Shown here: piece by piece, positions 47,682 through 57,930 of the stretch
How positions within the stretch are numbered: the first letter of the stretch is position 1
Layout of the letters: every line of letters starts with the position of its first letter
DNA from: Alitta virens
Taxonomy: Eukaryota; Annelida; Polychaeta; Phyllodocida; Nereididae
DNA: 64,000 bases
NCBI GenBank assembly: GCA_932294295.1
Contig: OW028576.1
Location: 48,250,199 to 48,314,198 of the forward strand
Direction of reading: 5' to 3'
Program-made: the position numbers and the translations under genes
The notes under the pieces: model-generated
Databases searched by the model: none
What the model saw: only the letters and a program-made list of their open reading frames with translations
Told to the model about the DNA's origin: nothing

Positions 47682-50600
47682 CCGGGAGGACCAGGGTTGC
47701 TGTAATATGACTTCCAACCATTATCCACAGGCACCAAAAGAGCCAATCTTTGAACACTACGAATTATCACTGTGTCACTTCCACCCCCATACAGCCTTTG
47801 ACCAGAGCAAACCCGGAAATTCTTGTAAGAAAGAGCTACCTTGCGCACTTTCCCATCATTACCTGGGAAAACTTCACGCACTAAGCCCAACCTGTATTCT
47901 CCACGAAGAGAATTTTGATCTGCAATCATGACAACATCTCCAGACTGGAGGTTACGATGCTCAATGTGCCATTTTTTGTGTATCACCAAAGCTGGTGCAC
48001 AAAGTTCAACCCATCTTTTCCAAAACGAGTCGATAGCTGAATAGACACTTTGATAAATCAAAATGGGGTCATTGTTGTTAGATAACCAACCACCAGGGTT
48101 TTTCGCAGTTGCGCGGCCAAGCAATAGACAATTCGGTGTAAGGATACTGATCTCAGAATCAGGTCCAGGAAGGGACCCTATGGGTCTCTCATTTAGAAGA
48201 TTACTGACCTCAGCACAAATGGTAAGAAACTCCATGGGAGACAGCCGTTTGTTGTGTATTGCAAAGTGAATACTTCGTTTTGCTGCCTTAACAAGAGACT
48301 CCACTACTCCCTGATGCCAAGGGCTGTCTGGTGGCCCAAAAATCCACCTCATACGATTTTCTGCACCCTTGCGATTCAGAGCAGTCTTGTCCATATTCAG
48401 CCAGGCACTTTTCAATTCATTGTCAGCTCCCACAAGTTGAGATCCAGGATCGCTGTAAAGAACTTCCGGCCACCCTCTGACACTAGCAAATCGCTGCAAA
48501 GCCAGTAGGAATGATTTGGTATCATAACCAAAAGCTACTTCTATATGCACGGCACGCATGACCATATCTGTGAAGATAATGCCATAAGCCTTTCCACTAA
48601 TCCTCTTTTGAACTTCTCCTTTAACCTTATAGGGGCCAAAAAGATCAACCATTACCCTTGTGAAAGGTGGGTCTGGTTTGAGCCTGTCTGCAGGCAACAT
48701 TCCCATTTGCTGACTAAGAAGTTTTGGTTCGCGGAGTTTACGCAATTGACAATTATTCTTGACTGAACCAGCCAATTTGCTTCCACGAGATACCCAAAAC
48801 TTTTGGCGGAATCTTGCCAAAGTCGCATCTCTTCCTCTGTGTCCACTCTCCTCATGAGCACTCCTCATGATCAAGCGAGTGACATAATGATGATATGGCA
48901 TCAAATTTTGAGGGTTATTATCATGACTCATCGGATTACTCTGATGCAAACGAGTACCTACAATCCAAAATCCTTCTTCTGTCATTCTTGGTTGCAATGT
49001 AGAATAACTGCCCTTACGTTTAGACACCTCATCGATGATGTCATTCTGCACATCCTTGACAACAACGTTCTCAGCTTCACGCAAAAGATCTGGTGAAATC
49101 AATGCACTGTTTCCACCTCTGAAAGACTTTCTCCTAAATATTCCAAGAAGTCTTGCAACCACCCAATGCAACTTACGAATGCTGCTAAATCTCCTGTAGT
49201 CAACACATTGCGATAAAGTATGGCTGACTTTTGCATCTACAGTTGCAGTATTCACCAGTTTCTTTTCTCCTGGAAGTGGACAGTCTTCTCTTTGTAGGCC
49301 GAATTTCAGTTTCCAAGATTCTATTGGCTCATACAATACAGAAGGTCCTCTATACCAATCAGTATCAGGTCCCAACATATCTGGTGAACATCCACGGGTC
49401 AACCAGTCTGCAGTATTATGCTCACCAGCAATCCAAGCCCATTCTTGCATGTTCCCTCCTGTTGCCGACTGAACTTCGCCAATTCTTACACCCTCGTAGA
49501 CTTTGAATCGCGTGCTCGTCTTGTGCAGCATATTGAGAACAGTCTCTGAATCGACAATCTGCAAAGTTCTATCAAATTTAAAGCGCATTTCCTTTTCAAT
49601 GACTTTCCTGACCCTCTTGGAAATCACCGCTGCATTTAACTCCATTTGTGGTGTAGTGAGTTTAGTCATCGGTGCAATTTTACATTTGGCCATAATCAAT
49701 CTACATGATATGTCACCATTGGCCAACTGCCACCTGATGTATGCTGCCGCACCATATGCATGGTCACTGCCGTCGGAAAAGATGATAAGCCATGGTTCAC
49801 CAACTGATTCTTGTGGATGGAGATTTCGATCAAATTTCAGGTTTTCTATTTGGAACAAGTTGCTGAAGAACCTCATCCACTTGCCCTTGAGATCCGCAGG
49901 CAATGGATCATCCCATTCAAGTTTTCTTTCCCATGTTTCTCGCAGACTAAGCTTTGCACAAAGAGTAAAAGGACACAGTAGTCCCAGTGGGTCAAAAATA
50001 GACATCACTTGTTCAAGGACTATCCTTCTGGTTAAGACATTGGGGACAGCAGCTGGTATGTCACCAGCACACAAATTTGGTCCTGTTCGCACTCCTTTCT
50101 TCTTCTGAGAAAAGTTAAGTGTAACCTGAAACAAGATAACATCATCCTGTGGATTCCAACTCACACCTAATACCCTTGTGACATACCCATCACCCTTCAA
50201 CAGAGGAACAGAAATTGATTGCTGATCTTGTTGATTAGCGGTAGGTACAACGCTTTTTCCAGCTAGAACTTTACTGTGCCCACTTAATTGCCAACACTTT
50301 ATCTTAAAGCCACCTTTTTGCAAGATCTGCTCTGCCTTATCGATGATACTCATAGCGGTTTCACTTGAAGAGAAAGAATCCACAATGTCATCCACATAAG
50401 TGCTTCTCTTCAACACTTCAGCAGCCTGGGGACTAAGCTCATGAAATTTGTAAGCCGTCGAGTAGATCGCTTCTGTGCAGATTGCTGGAGCTGGCTTATC
50501 CCCCATGTTGACCCGAAGCATCACATACACATCAGGATCTCTTTCCACTACCAAGTTCCTCCAAAGAAATCGATGACAGTGTTGTTCCAACTCTTCAAGA

Positions 50601-53600
50601 TAAACAGAATGAAACATTTTCCTGATGTCACCCACTAAAGCTACTGCCTCTTCACGCCATCTCAACAAAAGTCCCACTAAGTTGTTCATGTACCCATCAG
50701 GACCTTTAGCAAGTACTTCATTGAGAGACATGCCTTTGCATTTTTGACTTGAATTGAAAACAATTCGTATCGGTGTGGAATTTGACTTCGGATTGCAGAC
50801 AGCCAGATGACTAATATAGAATCTTGGACCAGACCAAGATGCAACTTCTTCAAGTGACAACTTTCTAGCAACGTTACGTTCCACCATGTCATCGATTTGA
50901 TCAGAATATAACTTTGCCCAGTTCTTGTCCTTAGACAAAGTGTACTCAGTACTCTTCAAGGTAGCAAAGGCAGTATAATAGTTATCTGGAAGTTGGGCCG
51001 GGTCAATGTTCCATGGATACTTTGTCAACCAGCATTCATTCTTTTCATCGTACGTCAAATTGGACCTAATCAAGTTAAGTTCCTGCTCTTCCCGAAATGA
51101 ATATGTGTGTCCGACAGAGGGGCATTTTCCACACTTGCAAGCTCCACATTTCGGACTTGTTTCAATTGCAAGCTCTTCCCCTTGAATAAAGTCAAACTGA
51201 TGGGCTTTAGACTTGGACACCATACATGTGGAAACAGCTTCATCGGCACAACCATTATCTGTAAAAGAAGGATTGGTAAATTCAGGATGTGTCTGTGACG
51301 AGCGTATGTGATTGCATTCACGATGCAGTTTCTTGTTATGAACTGTTTTCACCATGTTCAAACTGTAGTTAGTTTCTTCCTTCAAACTTGGATGTGATTC
51401 CTGCAGACATACTCCAAGTTCTCCTTGCATAATACTAAGATGGCCATCAGAACATATTTCATGCTTGGGATGTAAGCCAAAGTAGTCACATCCAAGTAAA
51501 AGATCAACAGTTGTCGATTGACGCTGTAACATACCAGGATCCCTATCAGAAAATATCATTCGAATACATTCTTCATCAATTTTCGAAACAGGCCCAGTTA
51601 TTTCTTCCATTCCGAAGGCTTGCACATTGACAATCTTTCCAGTAATTGTCTTCAGAGGCACTTCATATAACCATGTGTCATAGGTTTTATTTCTATTTCC
51701 CATTGTTGTGACTTCAAGAGAATAACGTTCCAATTTTGGAGCTTTGACTCTGTCGGCTGCTCTGTGTGTGATATAAGTAGAGTTAGAGCCGTTATCTGAG
51801 AAAACTGTAAGTTTCCTACGACTGCTTGTAGTTTCAGCTTGTTGTATTGCATAAAGAGAAACCACCTCAGGAGACCTTGCAGTATTACTGGAAGCAGTTA
51901 CAGTTGCTTTTGAAGTGTTCTGCGTTCCAGATTCCAATTTTCGACAAAGCAAGGAATGATGATTTGTTTTACCACAGTGTTCACATTTAGAATGCTCATT
52001 ACATTTGTCTCTTCTATGCGGCTCAAAACACCTGAAACAAAGATGAGATTCTCGGAGTAACTTGTATTTGTTCTCCAGATTCAATGATTTAAATTCTTTA
52101 CAATCATTTAACTTGTGACTGCCAGAGGGGTGAAGTGAACAATTTACTTTCCTTCTTTCATTACTTTGATCACTTGATTTACCCTGAGTTACATGTGAAG
52201 TGATTCTTTGTGAAGAAGTTTTCCTCTGGTTTTCAGCAAGTCGAGAAACAGCTGCCCTCTCACCAATAAGAAAACTCAAGAAACACGGAAACGGACTAAG
52301 TTTGTCAGCTACAGTCATTTGATGAAATGTACGATTCCAAACCGAGCGGATACTGCTTGGGAGAAAATCTGAAATTCGGTCGACCTCACATACTGACAAA
52401 ATATGCAACTGACCTAGTTGCTCTAACTGAGCACACATATCCTCAACCATGTCCACAAGGTGAACAAATGCACGATAGTCATCATCTCGTACATTTCTCA
52501 TTTTGCTTAATCCCTCTAAAGCTGCCTGAACACAGGCTGTGACATCGTCATAATAATCACACAACCTTTGCCATATCTTATCATAGGCATCAGCTTTCGT
52601 AACATAAATGTGTTTCACTTTGTCAAGGGCAGGTCCTTTAAGTGAGCGTTTGAGTTCATAAGCAAGTGCTGATTTATTGTGATAAACACCCTCTGCAAGT
52701 TCACGCCAAATTGCTTTAAATTCTGGCCAATCTTTTCTTTCACCAGAAAATGTAGGTAATGAGGTCTTTCTTAGGTGAACATCAGAACGTTGAGCAAAGG
52801 GGCCACCACTAGGGATGTGGCTATATGGATTATAACTTGGAACATATCCGTGACTGGACACTGGCAAGGTACCACTAAAGGTGGAAGGATTAGAGTAAGT
52901 CAAACCAGAAGATGGGATTGAATATGTTACATTAGAACTATCTACATATAAATTTGCAGAACTCATCATAGGAGCAACACTGGAGGTCGCTTGATGCTGA
53001 TTTGAATAAGCAAATGAATATGATTGATTATCTTCACTAGTGATGGGAGGGATTGACTGAGAATACTGCTGCTGTGAACTGCTAAGAGTAGGCTGTATTT
53101 TATCATCATTGGATTTTAACGAACTAACTTGACTTCTTTTAGCATTTTTCAACTGCTTTGAGGCCCTTCTTTTTAAGTCATCGGCCTGCTTAATTGCCTC
53201 ATTAACACCCCTTTCAAGTGTATCATTTGATTTAGGTAAACCTGATAGAACACCTAAACATTGAATCAGCTTGTCAGTGAAACAATCAACATCTTCAACA
53301 TCACATATAACATCAATTTCATCAAATTCTTCATTTATCAATTGTCTATCTAAAGATGCACAAGCATTTAACAATCTGTCAATTTGACACTGTATCATTT
53401 TAACATCAATGCTGTTATCATTTTGTGAAACTTGAGAGCTATTTTGCTGCTTCACCTCATCATACTTGTATTTTGCCTCATTGTACTGAGTCATAACCTC
53501 TTCTTCATACTGCTTTAAATTTAAATCATTTACAACAGCATGGGCTGCAAAGGCTTCATCGTCATTAATGATAGAAGTGTACTCATCATTACAAACAACA

Positions 53601-53632
53601 AAATCAGACAAGCATCGTTCGATTTCCATCAT
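47597..53632 (-). CDS. BEL/Pao gag-pol polyprotein
   Basis: One frame of about 2010 residues from the first ATG at 53632; the open frame itself extends upstream to a TGA at 53710-53708. Counting residue 1 at 53644: a coiled-coil/low-complexity N-terminus, a DUF1759-type gag domain (about 290-450), zinc knuckles (C536-C567), an aspartic protease region with D617-N-G-S in place of DTG/DSG, and the CGACKCGKCP block typical of the group (about 833). Reverse transcriptase follows (about 905-1150, YVDD at 1083-1086). RNase H carries D1291, E1335, D1365 and D1413. Integrase has zinc-finger H1597, H1602 and C1632, with R1635 where a second Cys is normal, and catalytic D1667, D1732 and E1782. A DUF5641-like C-terminal domain (about 1865-1965) follows. 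All RT and integrase catalytic acids are intact. It is expressed, if at all, as an RNA template and polyprotein for retrotransposition. Confidence 0.93.
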   Translation of the reverse strand: MMEIERCLSDFVVCNDEYTSIINDDEAFAAHAVVNDLNLKQYEEEVMTQYNEAKYKYDEVKQQNSSQVSQNDNSIDVKMIQCQIDRLLNACASLDRQLINEEFDEIDVICDVEDVDCFTDKLIQCLGVLSGLPKSNDTLERGVNEAIKQADDLKRRASKQLKNAKRSQVSSLKSNDDKIQPTLSSSQQQYSQSIPPITSEDNQSYSFAYSNQHQATSSVAPMMSSANLYVDSSNVTYSIPSSGLTYSNPSTFSGTLPVSSHGYVPSYNPYSHIPSGGPFAQRSDVHLRKTSLPTFSGERKDWPEFKAIWRELAEGVYHNKSALAYELKRSLKGPALDKVKHIYVTKADAYDKIWQRLCDYYDDVTACVQAALEGLSKMRNVRDDDYRAFVHLVDMVEDMCAQLEQLGQLHILSVCEVDRISDFLPSSIRSVWNRTFHQMTVADKLSPFPCFLSFLIGERAAVSRLAENQRKTSSQRITSHVTQGKSSDQSNERRKVNCSLHPSGSHKLNDCKEFKSLNLENKYKLLRESHLCFRCFEPHRRDKCNEHSKCEHCGKTNHHSLLCRKLESGTQNTSKATVTASSNTARSPEVVSLYAIQQAETTSSRRKLTVFSDNGSNSTYITHRAADRVKAPKLERYSLEVTTMGNRNKTYDTWLYEVPLKTITGKIVNVQAFGMEEITGPVSKIDEECIRMIFSDRDPGMLQRQSTTVDLLLGCDYFGLHPKHEICSDGHLSIMQGELGVCLQESHPSLKEETNYSLNMVKTVHNKKLHRECNHIRSSQTHPEFTNPSFTDNGCADEAVSTCMVSKSKAHQFDFIQGEELAIETSPKCGACKCGKCPSVGHTYSFREEQELNLIRSNLTYDEKNECWLTKYPWNIDPAQLPDNYYTAFATLKSTEYTLSKDKNWAKLYSDQIDDMVERNVARKLSLEEVASWSGPRFYISHLAVCNPKSNSTPIRIVFNSSQKCKGMSLNEVLAKGPDGYMNNLVGLLLRWREEAVALVGDIRKMFHSVYLEELEQHCHRFLWRNLVVERDPDVYVMLRVNMGDKPAPAICTEAIYSTAYKFHELSPQAAEVLKRSTYVDDIVDSFSSSETAMSIIDKAEQILQKGGFKIKCWQLSGHSKVLAGKSVVPTANQQDQQSISVPLLKGDGYVTRVLGVSWNPQDDVILFQVTLNFSQKKKGVRTGPNLCAGDIPAAVPNVLTRRIVLEQVMSIFDPLGLLCPFTLCAKLSLRETWERKLEWDDPLPADLKGKWMRFFSNLFQIENLKFDRNLHPQESVGEPWLIIFSDGSDHAYGAAAYIRWQLANGDISCRLIMAKCKIAPMTKLTTPQMELNAAVISKRVRKVIEKEMRFKFDRTLQIVDSETVLNMLHKTSTRFKVYEGVRIGEVQSATGGNMQEWAWIAGEHNTADWLTRGCSPDMLGPDTDWYRGPSVLYEPIESWKLKFGLQREDCPLPGEKKLVNTATVDAKVSHTLSQCVDYRRFSSIRKLHWVVARLLGIFRRKSFRGGNSALISPDLLREAENVVVKDVQNDIIDEVSKRKGSYSTLQPRMTEEGFWIVGTRLHQSNPMSHDNNPQNLMPYHHYVTRLIMRSAHEESGHRGRDATLARFRQKFWVSRGSKLAGSVKNNCQLRKLREPKLLSQQMGMLPADRLKPDPPFTRVMVDLFGPYKVKGEVQKRISGKAYGIIFTDMVMRAVHIEVAFGYDTKSFLLALQRFASVRGWPEVLYSDPGSQLVGADNELKSAWLNMDKTALNRKGAENRMRWIFGPPDSPWHQGVVESLVKAAKRSIHFAIHNKRLSPMEFLTICAEVSNLLNERPIGSLPGPDSEISILTPNCLLLGRATAKNPGGWLSNNNDPILIYQSVYSAIDSFWKRWVELCAPALVIHKKWHIEHRNLQSGDVVMIADQNSLRGEYRLGLVREVFPGNDGKVRKVALSYKNFRVCSGQRLYGGGSDTVIIRSVQRLALLVPVDNGWKSYYSNPGPPGVLVSIHFNLLQSTRGSIGIATNCNFQD

Positions 53633-53900
53633 AAATTGATCCACACATGTTGCATCACATTTTCTAACAATGGCACCATTCAGTCTACTTGCGGCTTGAG
53701 TTACCTTTCATTTGAGGTTTGTTCTTTCAGCCTTTACTGTGTTTAGTTGTTCTTCAGTAGCCATTTTCCCCTGTTACAGCAGACAACAGTTCAGTCTGAC
53801 AGGAAGTGTTACTTGAAGTCTCAGGATTCTACACAAAGTGCTGCACAGAGAAGACTGGAACTGGGATTTCAGAGGAGGTGCTGCGTCAGATGATTGAAAC
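53633..53900 (-). other. BEL leader with upstream ATG and in-frame TGA
   Basis: On the minus strand an ATG at 53764-53762 opens a frame that meets a TGA at 53710-53708 and then runs without a stop into the gag-pol frame. The stop probably separates the original N-terminus from the rest. No tRNA-primer-like TGG site is seen just after the 5' LTR. Confidence 0.6.
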
Positions 53901-54677
53901 TGCTTTATCAATGTGAAATGAAATGTTGACACTTCTTTTGCAGTTCATCCATTTATTTGTTTCTCTAAGTCAGTTGAAATGACAGTGGAAGTATAGGAAG
54001 AAGAAGTTTCCTGAATGAAACCAAAATAGTAAATTATAAAGACAAATCAATATCACACATTAGTTATACGAAACATGAATTATCAAAGGTATTCTAAATT
54101 TAACTCATCCATGTACATTAACATTAATATTCCATTATATGTACATTAACAGTAATAGCTATTTTTGAAAAGTTATGGATAAATAAATTGACATATTATT
54201 CTATAATATAATTTCATAACTCACAATCACTGAGCCATATTCCATTGACACCAGAAATTATATCAGTTACTTGGCACCTCAAACCCAGCTAACAAACACC
54301 GGCAACATTGAGATCACCTAGACAAATAACACATTGAATGTTGACAAATTATAACTGAAAGAAGTCATATATAAAGCAACAATGTGCTAATCTATAATTT
54401 AGAAATTTAAATATCATGTTATGTTATAATGTTAAGAATGAGTTGCACTTACGTTGTGCTTGGATATTGCCAGTTATAAACTAAACAGTTGACAGACAGC
54501 TGCACTCTTCTGCATGTCAGAGTAGAATGAAAAGATTTTGAATTTTGTTGTTTGAATGAAATATTTAACTACAGATGGAGCTGCATGTATTCTCAGTCTT
54601 GGAAATTGCAATTGGTGGCAATCCCAATACTCCCCCTAGTGGATTGCAATAAATTAAAGTGTATGCTAACCAGCACA
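53901..54677 (-). repeat. BEL 5' LTR
   Basis: It matches the other LTR along its length by eye, except at the leader-facing end: TGCTTTATCAATG here against TGTTCCGGTATCAATG at 46902. Confidence 0.92.
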
Positions 54678-55376
54678 GTACATTCCTCAAAACAATTTTG
54701 ATGACCTCACAATGTCCTTTGTGGACAATCCTCAAAACAATTGTGATGACCTCACAATGTCCTTTGTGGACAATCCTCAAAACAATTGTGATGACCTCAC
54801 AATGTCCTTTGTGTACAATCCTCAAAACAATTGTGATGACCTCACAATGTCCTTTGTGGACAATCCTCAAAACAATTGTGATGACCTCACAATGTCCTTT
54901 GTGGACAATCCTCAAAACAATTGTGATGACCTCACAATGTCCTTTGTGTACAATCCTCAAAACAATTGTGATGACCTCACAATGTCCTTTGTGGACAATC
55001 CTCAAAACAATTGTGATGACCTCACAATGTCCTTTGTGGACAATCCTCAAAACAATTGTGATGACCTCACAATGTCCTTTGTGGACAATCCTCAAAACAA
55101 TTGTGATGACCTCACAATGTCCTTTGTGTACAATCCTCAAAACAATTGTGATGACCTCACAATGTCCTTTGTGGACAATCCTCAAAACAATTGTGATGAC
55201 CTCACAATGTCCTTTGTGTACAATCCTCAAAACAATTGTGATGACCTCACAATGTCCTTTGTGGACAATCCTCAAAACAATTGTGATGACCTCACAATGT
55301 CCTTTGTGGACAATCCTCAAAACAATTGTGATGACCTCAAAATGTCCTTTGTGGACAATCCTCAAAACAATTGTGA
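54678..55376. repeat. 45-bp hairpin satellite, right part (about 15 units)
   Basis: Fifteen 45-base units continue the array broken by the BEL element. Units carry either GTGGAC or GTGTAC, in the order G G T G G T G G G T G T G G G, which hints at a multi-unit period. The 241-266 aa frames on both strands are satellite artefacts. Confidence 0.95.
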
Positions 55377-55742
55377 CAACATCTCATTTTCCATTGTGGA
55401 CAAGGGATCCAATATAAGTTTCCCCCATCCAATATAACTTTTCCTGTCCAATATATATAAGGAGTATATATCATCTTTATTCATACACAGCTAGTGGTAT
55501 ACAGTAAATATATGGAAAATCTGAATATATAGGGTATGGCATAAAAACTTGCACCAGCAGCTTTTGCTACCTCTTTTGTTATTACCTCAATTGACAGTGA
55601 TGGCATGCAGCTGCAATCATACACACAAATGAATATATTCTCATGCTTCCACAATAATATAGATGATATGGATCTAAATATAGCACAAGCACGCTTATCA
55701 CACCTTCGGGTCATTTTCACCTTGGCCTTTGCCATTGCGATG

Positions 55743-56502
55743 ACACATTTAGCAGAATTGAAATAATTTAAGAATCCTGACAAAAAATGCAGTGTTTAAA
55801 AGGATTTCACCACTCTGCTTCATAGTAACTAGGTAATCTTTCATTTGTAAACTTTTCTGCAACTAGAGACACCATGCAAGCAGACAGAACTCTGACTTCT
55901 GTGATGCGTGTCACTCAGAACAAGCCCTGCAGCATGCACCCTCTCAATAATTTAGATACTGATATTGTCTGACATTATAAGATCAAAAATATCACAATGA
56001 CCAATTGCTTATACCCCTGACTAAATGTGGCAAAACTTTAAAAGACCTCATAAGCATTTGAGGAACCTGGAGCTATCCCGAAAGAGGCGATGCCTGGTGC
56101 AAGTTTTTAGGCCGCACCCTGTAATATGTAAACATCTATATCAAATCTTTCATAAATAGTAGGATTAATTTATGCATAAGTCTAGTACATTATTTTTCAC
56201 TTCTTCACTTTTGTGGATGCAGTCAGTTAAAAAGTGTCTCTTATATTGCACAGTTCTTTGACAGCACCACTAGAGCTCAGTTCCACTTTACACTCCTGGG
56301 TGCATTTAGTTCTCACATATATAACAAATCCAATCCAATACAACAAAATCTTGGACAGTCACATGGTATGAACAAAGATATTTGATTGGACATGATATTT
56401 CATTGGAGAATATCTTCTGATCTTGAGAGCCCTCAAGGACCTGAAGATAATATTTACTAACTAACCCCCCGAGTAGATCCTGCTAAATCTCGGTTAGAAG
56501 CA

Positions 56503-56533
<31 letters not shown>

Positions 56534-56700
56534 ATATATTTATTCAGGAAATATGCATATATATATTCTTTGACTGAAGCTGATTTAGAGAGAACCATTT
56601 CTATTTTCTTGCTTAACTTTTTTTATTGGTTGTATTGAATATTGATTCAACACTACTTATTTTACTGTTTATAATTATTTATTAATCACTTATTTACACA
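55743..56700. other. Intergenic stretch with a dispersed repeat and an (ATA)n run
   Basis: The dispersed repeat at 55738-55822 pairs with 39337-39420. An (ATA)n run lies at 56505-56535. No gene is supported. Confidence 0.5.
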
Positions 56701-57526
56701 TGGGTGGGTTCTTTTACTTGCCTTAGTATGGACACCAAGTGTAAACCATATTTAGCTCTCCCTTACTATAGTGGATGTGTTTTAGGTCCCAATGGTTAAA
56801 GTTCTGCTAAGATACCAACCTATCTCAGTACAGGGATGCCTGTGGATATCATAATATCTGACTCCGACTGTTCTTTTGAGTGGACTAAACTTTCATCGGT
56901 TGCACGTGTTACACGCATACATACATGAGCTAAACTGTATTTATCAAAAGCAACACACATACTGTAATTTAATGTGATATTGCATTGTTGTAATATGTAA
57001 CCATCCTCATGTTCAGCCATTCTCATTTTCATCCATCCCTATTGTCACCCAGATTCAAGTCAGTAACCCTCTTTAGTTGACCCATTTTAGACGGTCAAAG
57101 CACCTGTTAACCTCATTTCACCAAAATGGGCTGTTTTTCAATAATGTTGGGTTGTTATCAATTCTTTAGAGACTACTTTTTAATGAATTAATCATTAGCA
57201 AAGTTCTGTCTCTCTAAGTTACAGACACTTTGGCGCATGTGAATAGCTTCTAAACAAGGCGGCCATTTCTTTCGAAAGGACATTTTGGCAAAGTTATCAC
57301 CCTGAGAATGAACTTTACTACCAGATCTCTGGAGGCAAAGTCCATAACATGGATTGAGAGGACATTAAGAGTAGCGAAGTGGGAAAATGAAGCAAGCTTC
57401 ATGACGTCGTTATTGTGTCAAGTTAACTTTTTATGAGCCTTATAGCATGCCAGATGGGGTCTAACTGTTACTCCTTGCTGCAATCCACACAATGTGTAAA
57501 ATTGTAAATGGGAACTTAGCTATAGA
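56701..57526. other. Intergenic stretch with a short SINE core remnant
   Basis: GGGTGGGTTCTTTTACTTGC at 56702 is the minus-strand SINE core. The rest shows nothing recognisable. Confidence 0.4.
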
Positions 57527-57710
57527 CAGGGATGGCAATTGTAGAGTGCTTAAGTTCTGGCAGTCAACCCTTGATAGCGGCAAGGATTTGCTTTAGAGGG
57601 GTGCACTTTCCATATCTATCTATCTATCTATCTATCTGTGTAATAGGCTTTATACTCCCCAGGGACTTGAGAAAGGCTCATGCTTAAACGTGGCCTGCCA
57701 AGTGGTGTAA
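57527..57710 (+). repeat. Dispersed repeat (partner of 30965-31110) interrupted by a SINE tail
   Basis: GGGATGGCAATTGTAGAGTG and ATACTCCCCAGGGACTTGAG match the other copy. Between them sit CAACCCTTGATAGC...TGCACTTTCCATATC and TATC repeats, the SINE 3' end seen at 18640-18765. Confidence 0.55.
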
Positions 57711-57779
57711 TATTGTGTGTTCTATAGTAAAATGTCAGTCTTAAACTAGGATATTATGATGTAAACAGGATGTTTATTA

Positions 57780-57930
57780 CAGTAGGTTCCTTGTTCTCAG
57801 TGCCTATGCGGGGACAAGTAAAAGACTCCACCCATGTGGTAAATGTATGACATAGTGCTGACTCCACGCAGCCTTGTAATCTCATAACATCTACCTATAG
57901 CTAGCAACTAGTCATACAAGATGTCTCAGA
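57780..57930 (+). mobile_element. SINE copy (core and tail)
   Basis: CAGTGCCTATGCGGGGACAA, AAAAGACTCCACCCATGTGG and CTCATAACATCTACC match the family core and tail. Confidence 0.6.

Larger units (their letters stand above)
46902..54677 (-). mobile_element. BEL/Pao LTR retrotransposon, full length
   Basis: This is a 7.78-kb element on the minus strand. The 3' LTR is 46902-47681 and the 5' LTR is 53901-54677, TG...CA at the plus-strand ends, with a 5-bp target duplication GTACA. The leader is about 53633-53900, followed by one gag-pol frame. No envelope frame follows pol. Apart from the inner end of the 5' LTR I saw no LTR differences by eye, which means a recent insertion. It landed in the 45-bp satellite. 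The order AP-RT-RNaseH-integrase and the C-terminal domain put it in BEL/Pao rather than Gypsy or Copia. Confidence 0.95.
46548..55742 (+). repeat. Segmental duplication, copy 2, carrying satellite and BEL insertion
   Basis: Without the 45-bp satellite and the BEL element, the flanks 46548-46680 and 55380-55742 line up with copy 1 at 44344-46072, from GGCAAAGAGTCCAACATAGC through TTTCACCTTGGCCTTTGC. Confidence 0.65.

Noticed and set aside
53642..53644. Start of gag-pol at 53644
   Set aside because: The codon there is GTG, not used for ordinary initiation in animals. The first in-frame ATG is at 53632, or an earlier one at 53764 behind a TGA.
54565..55437. Long open frames on both strands (241-266 residues with MSFVDNPQNN- or VHKGHCEV-type repeats)
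   Set aside because: They arise because the 45-base satellite unit is a multiple of three and lacks stops. There is no start context, no complexity and no domain, and the frames end with the array.
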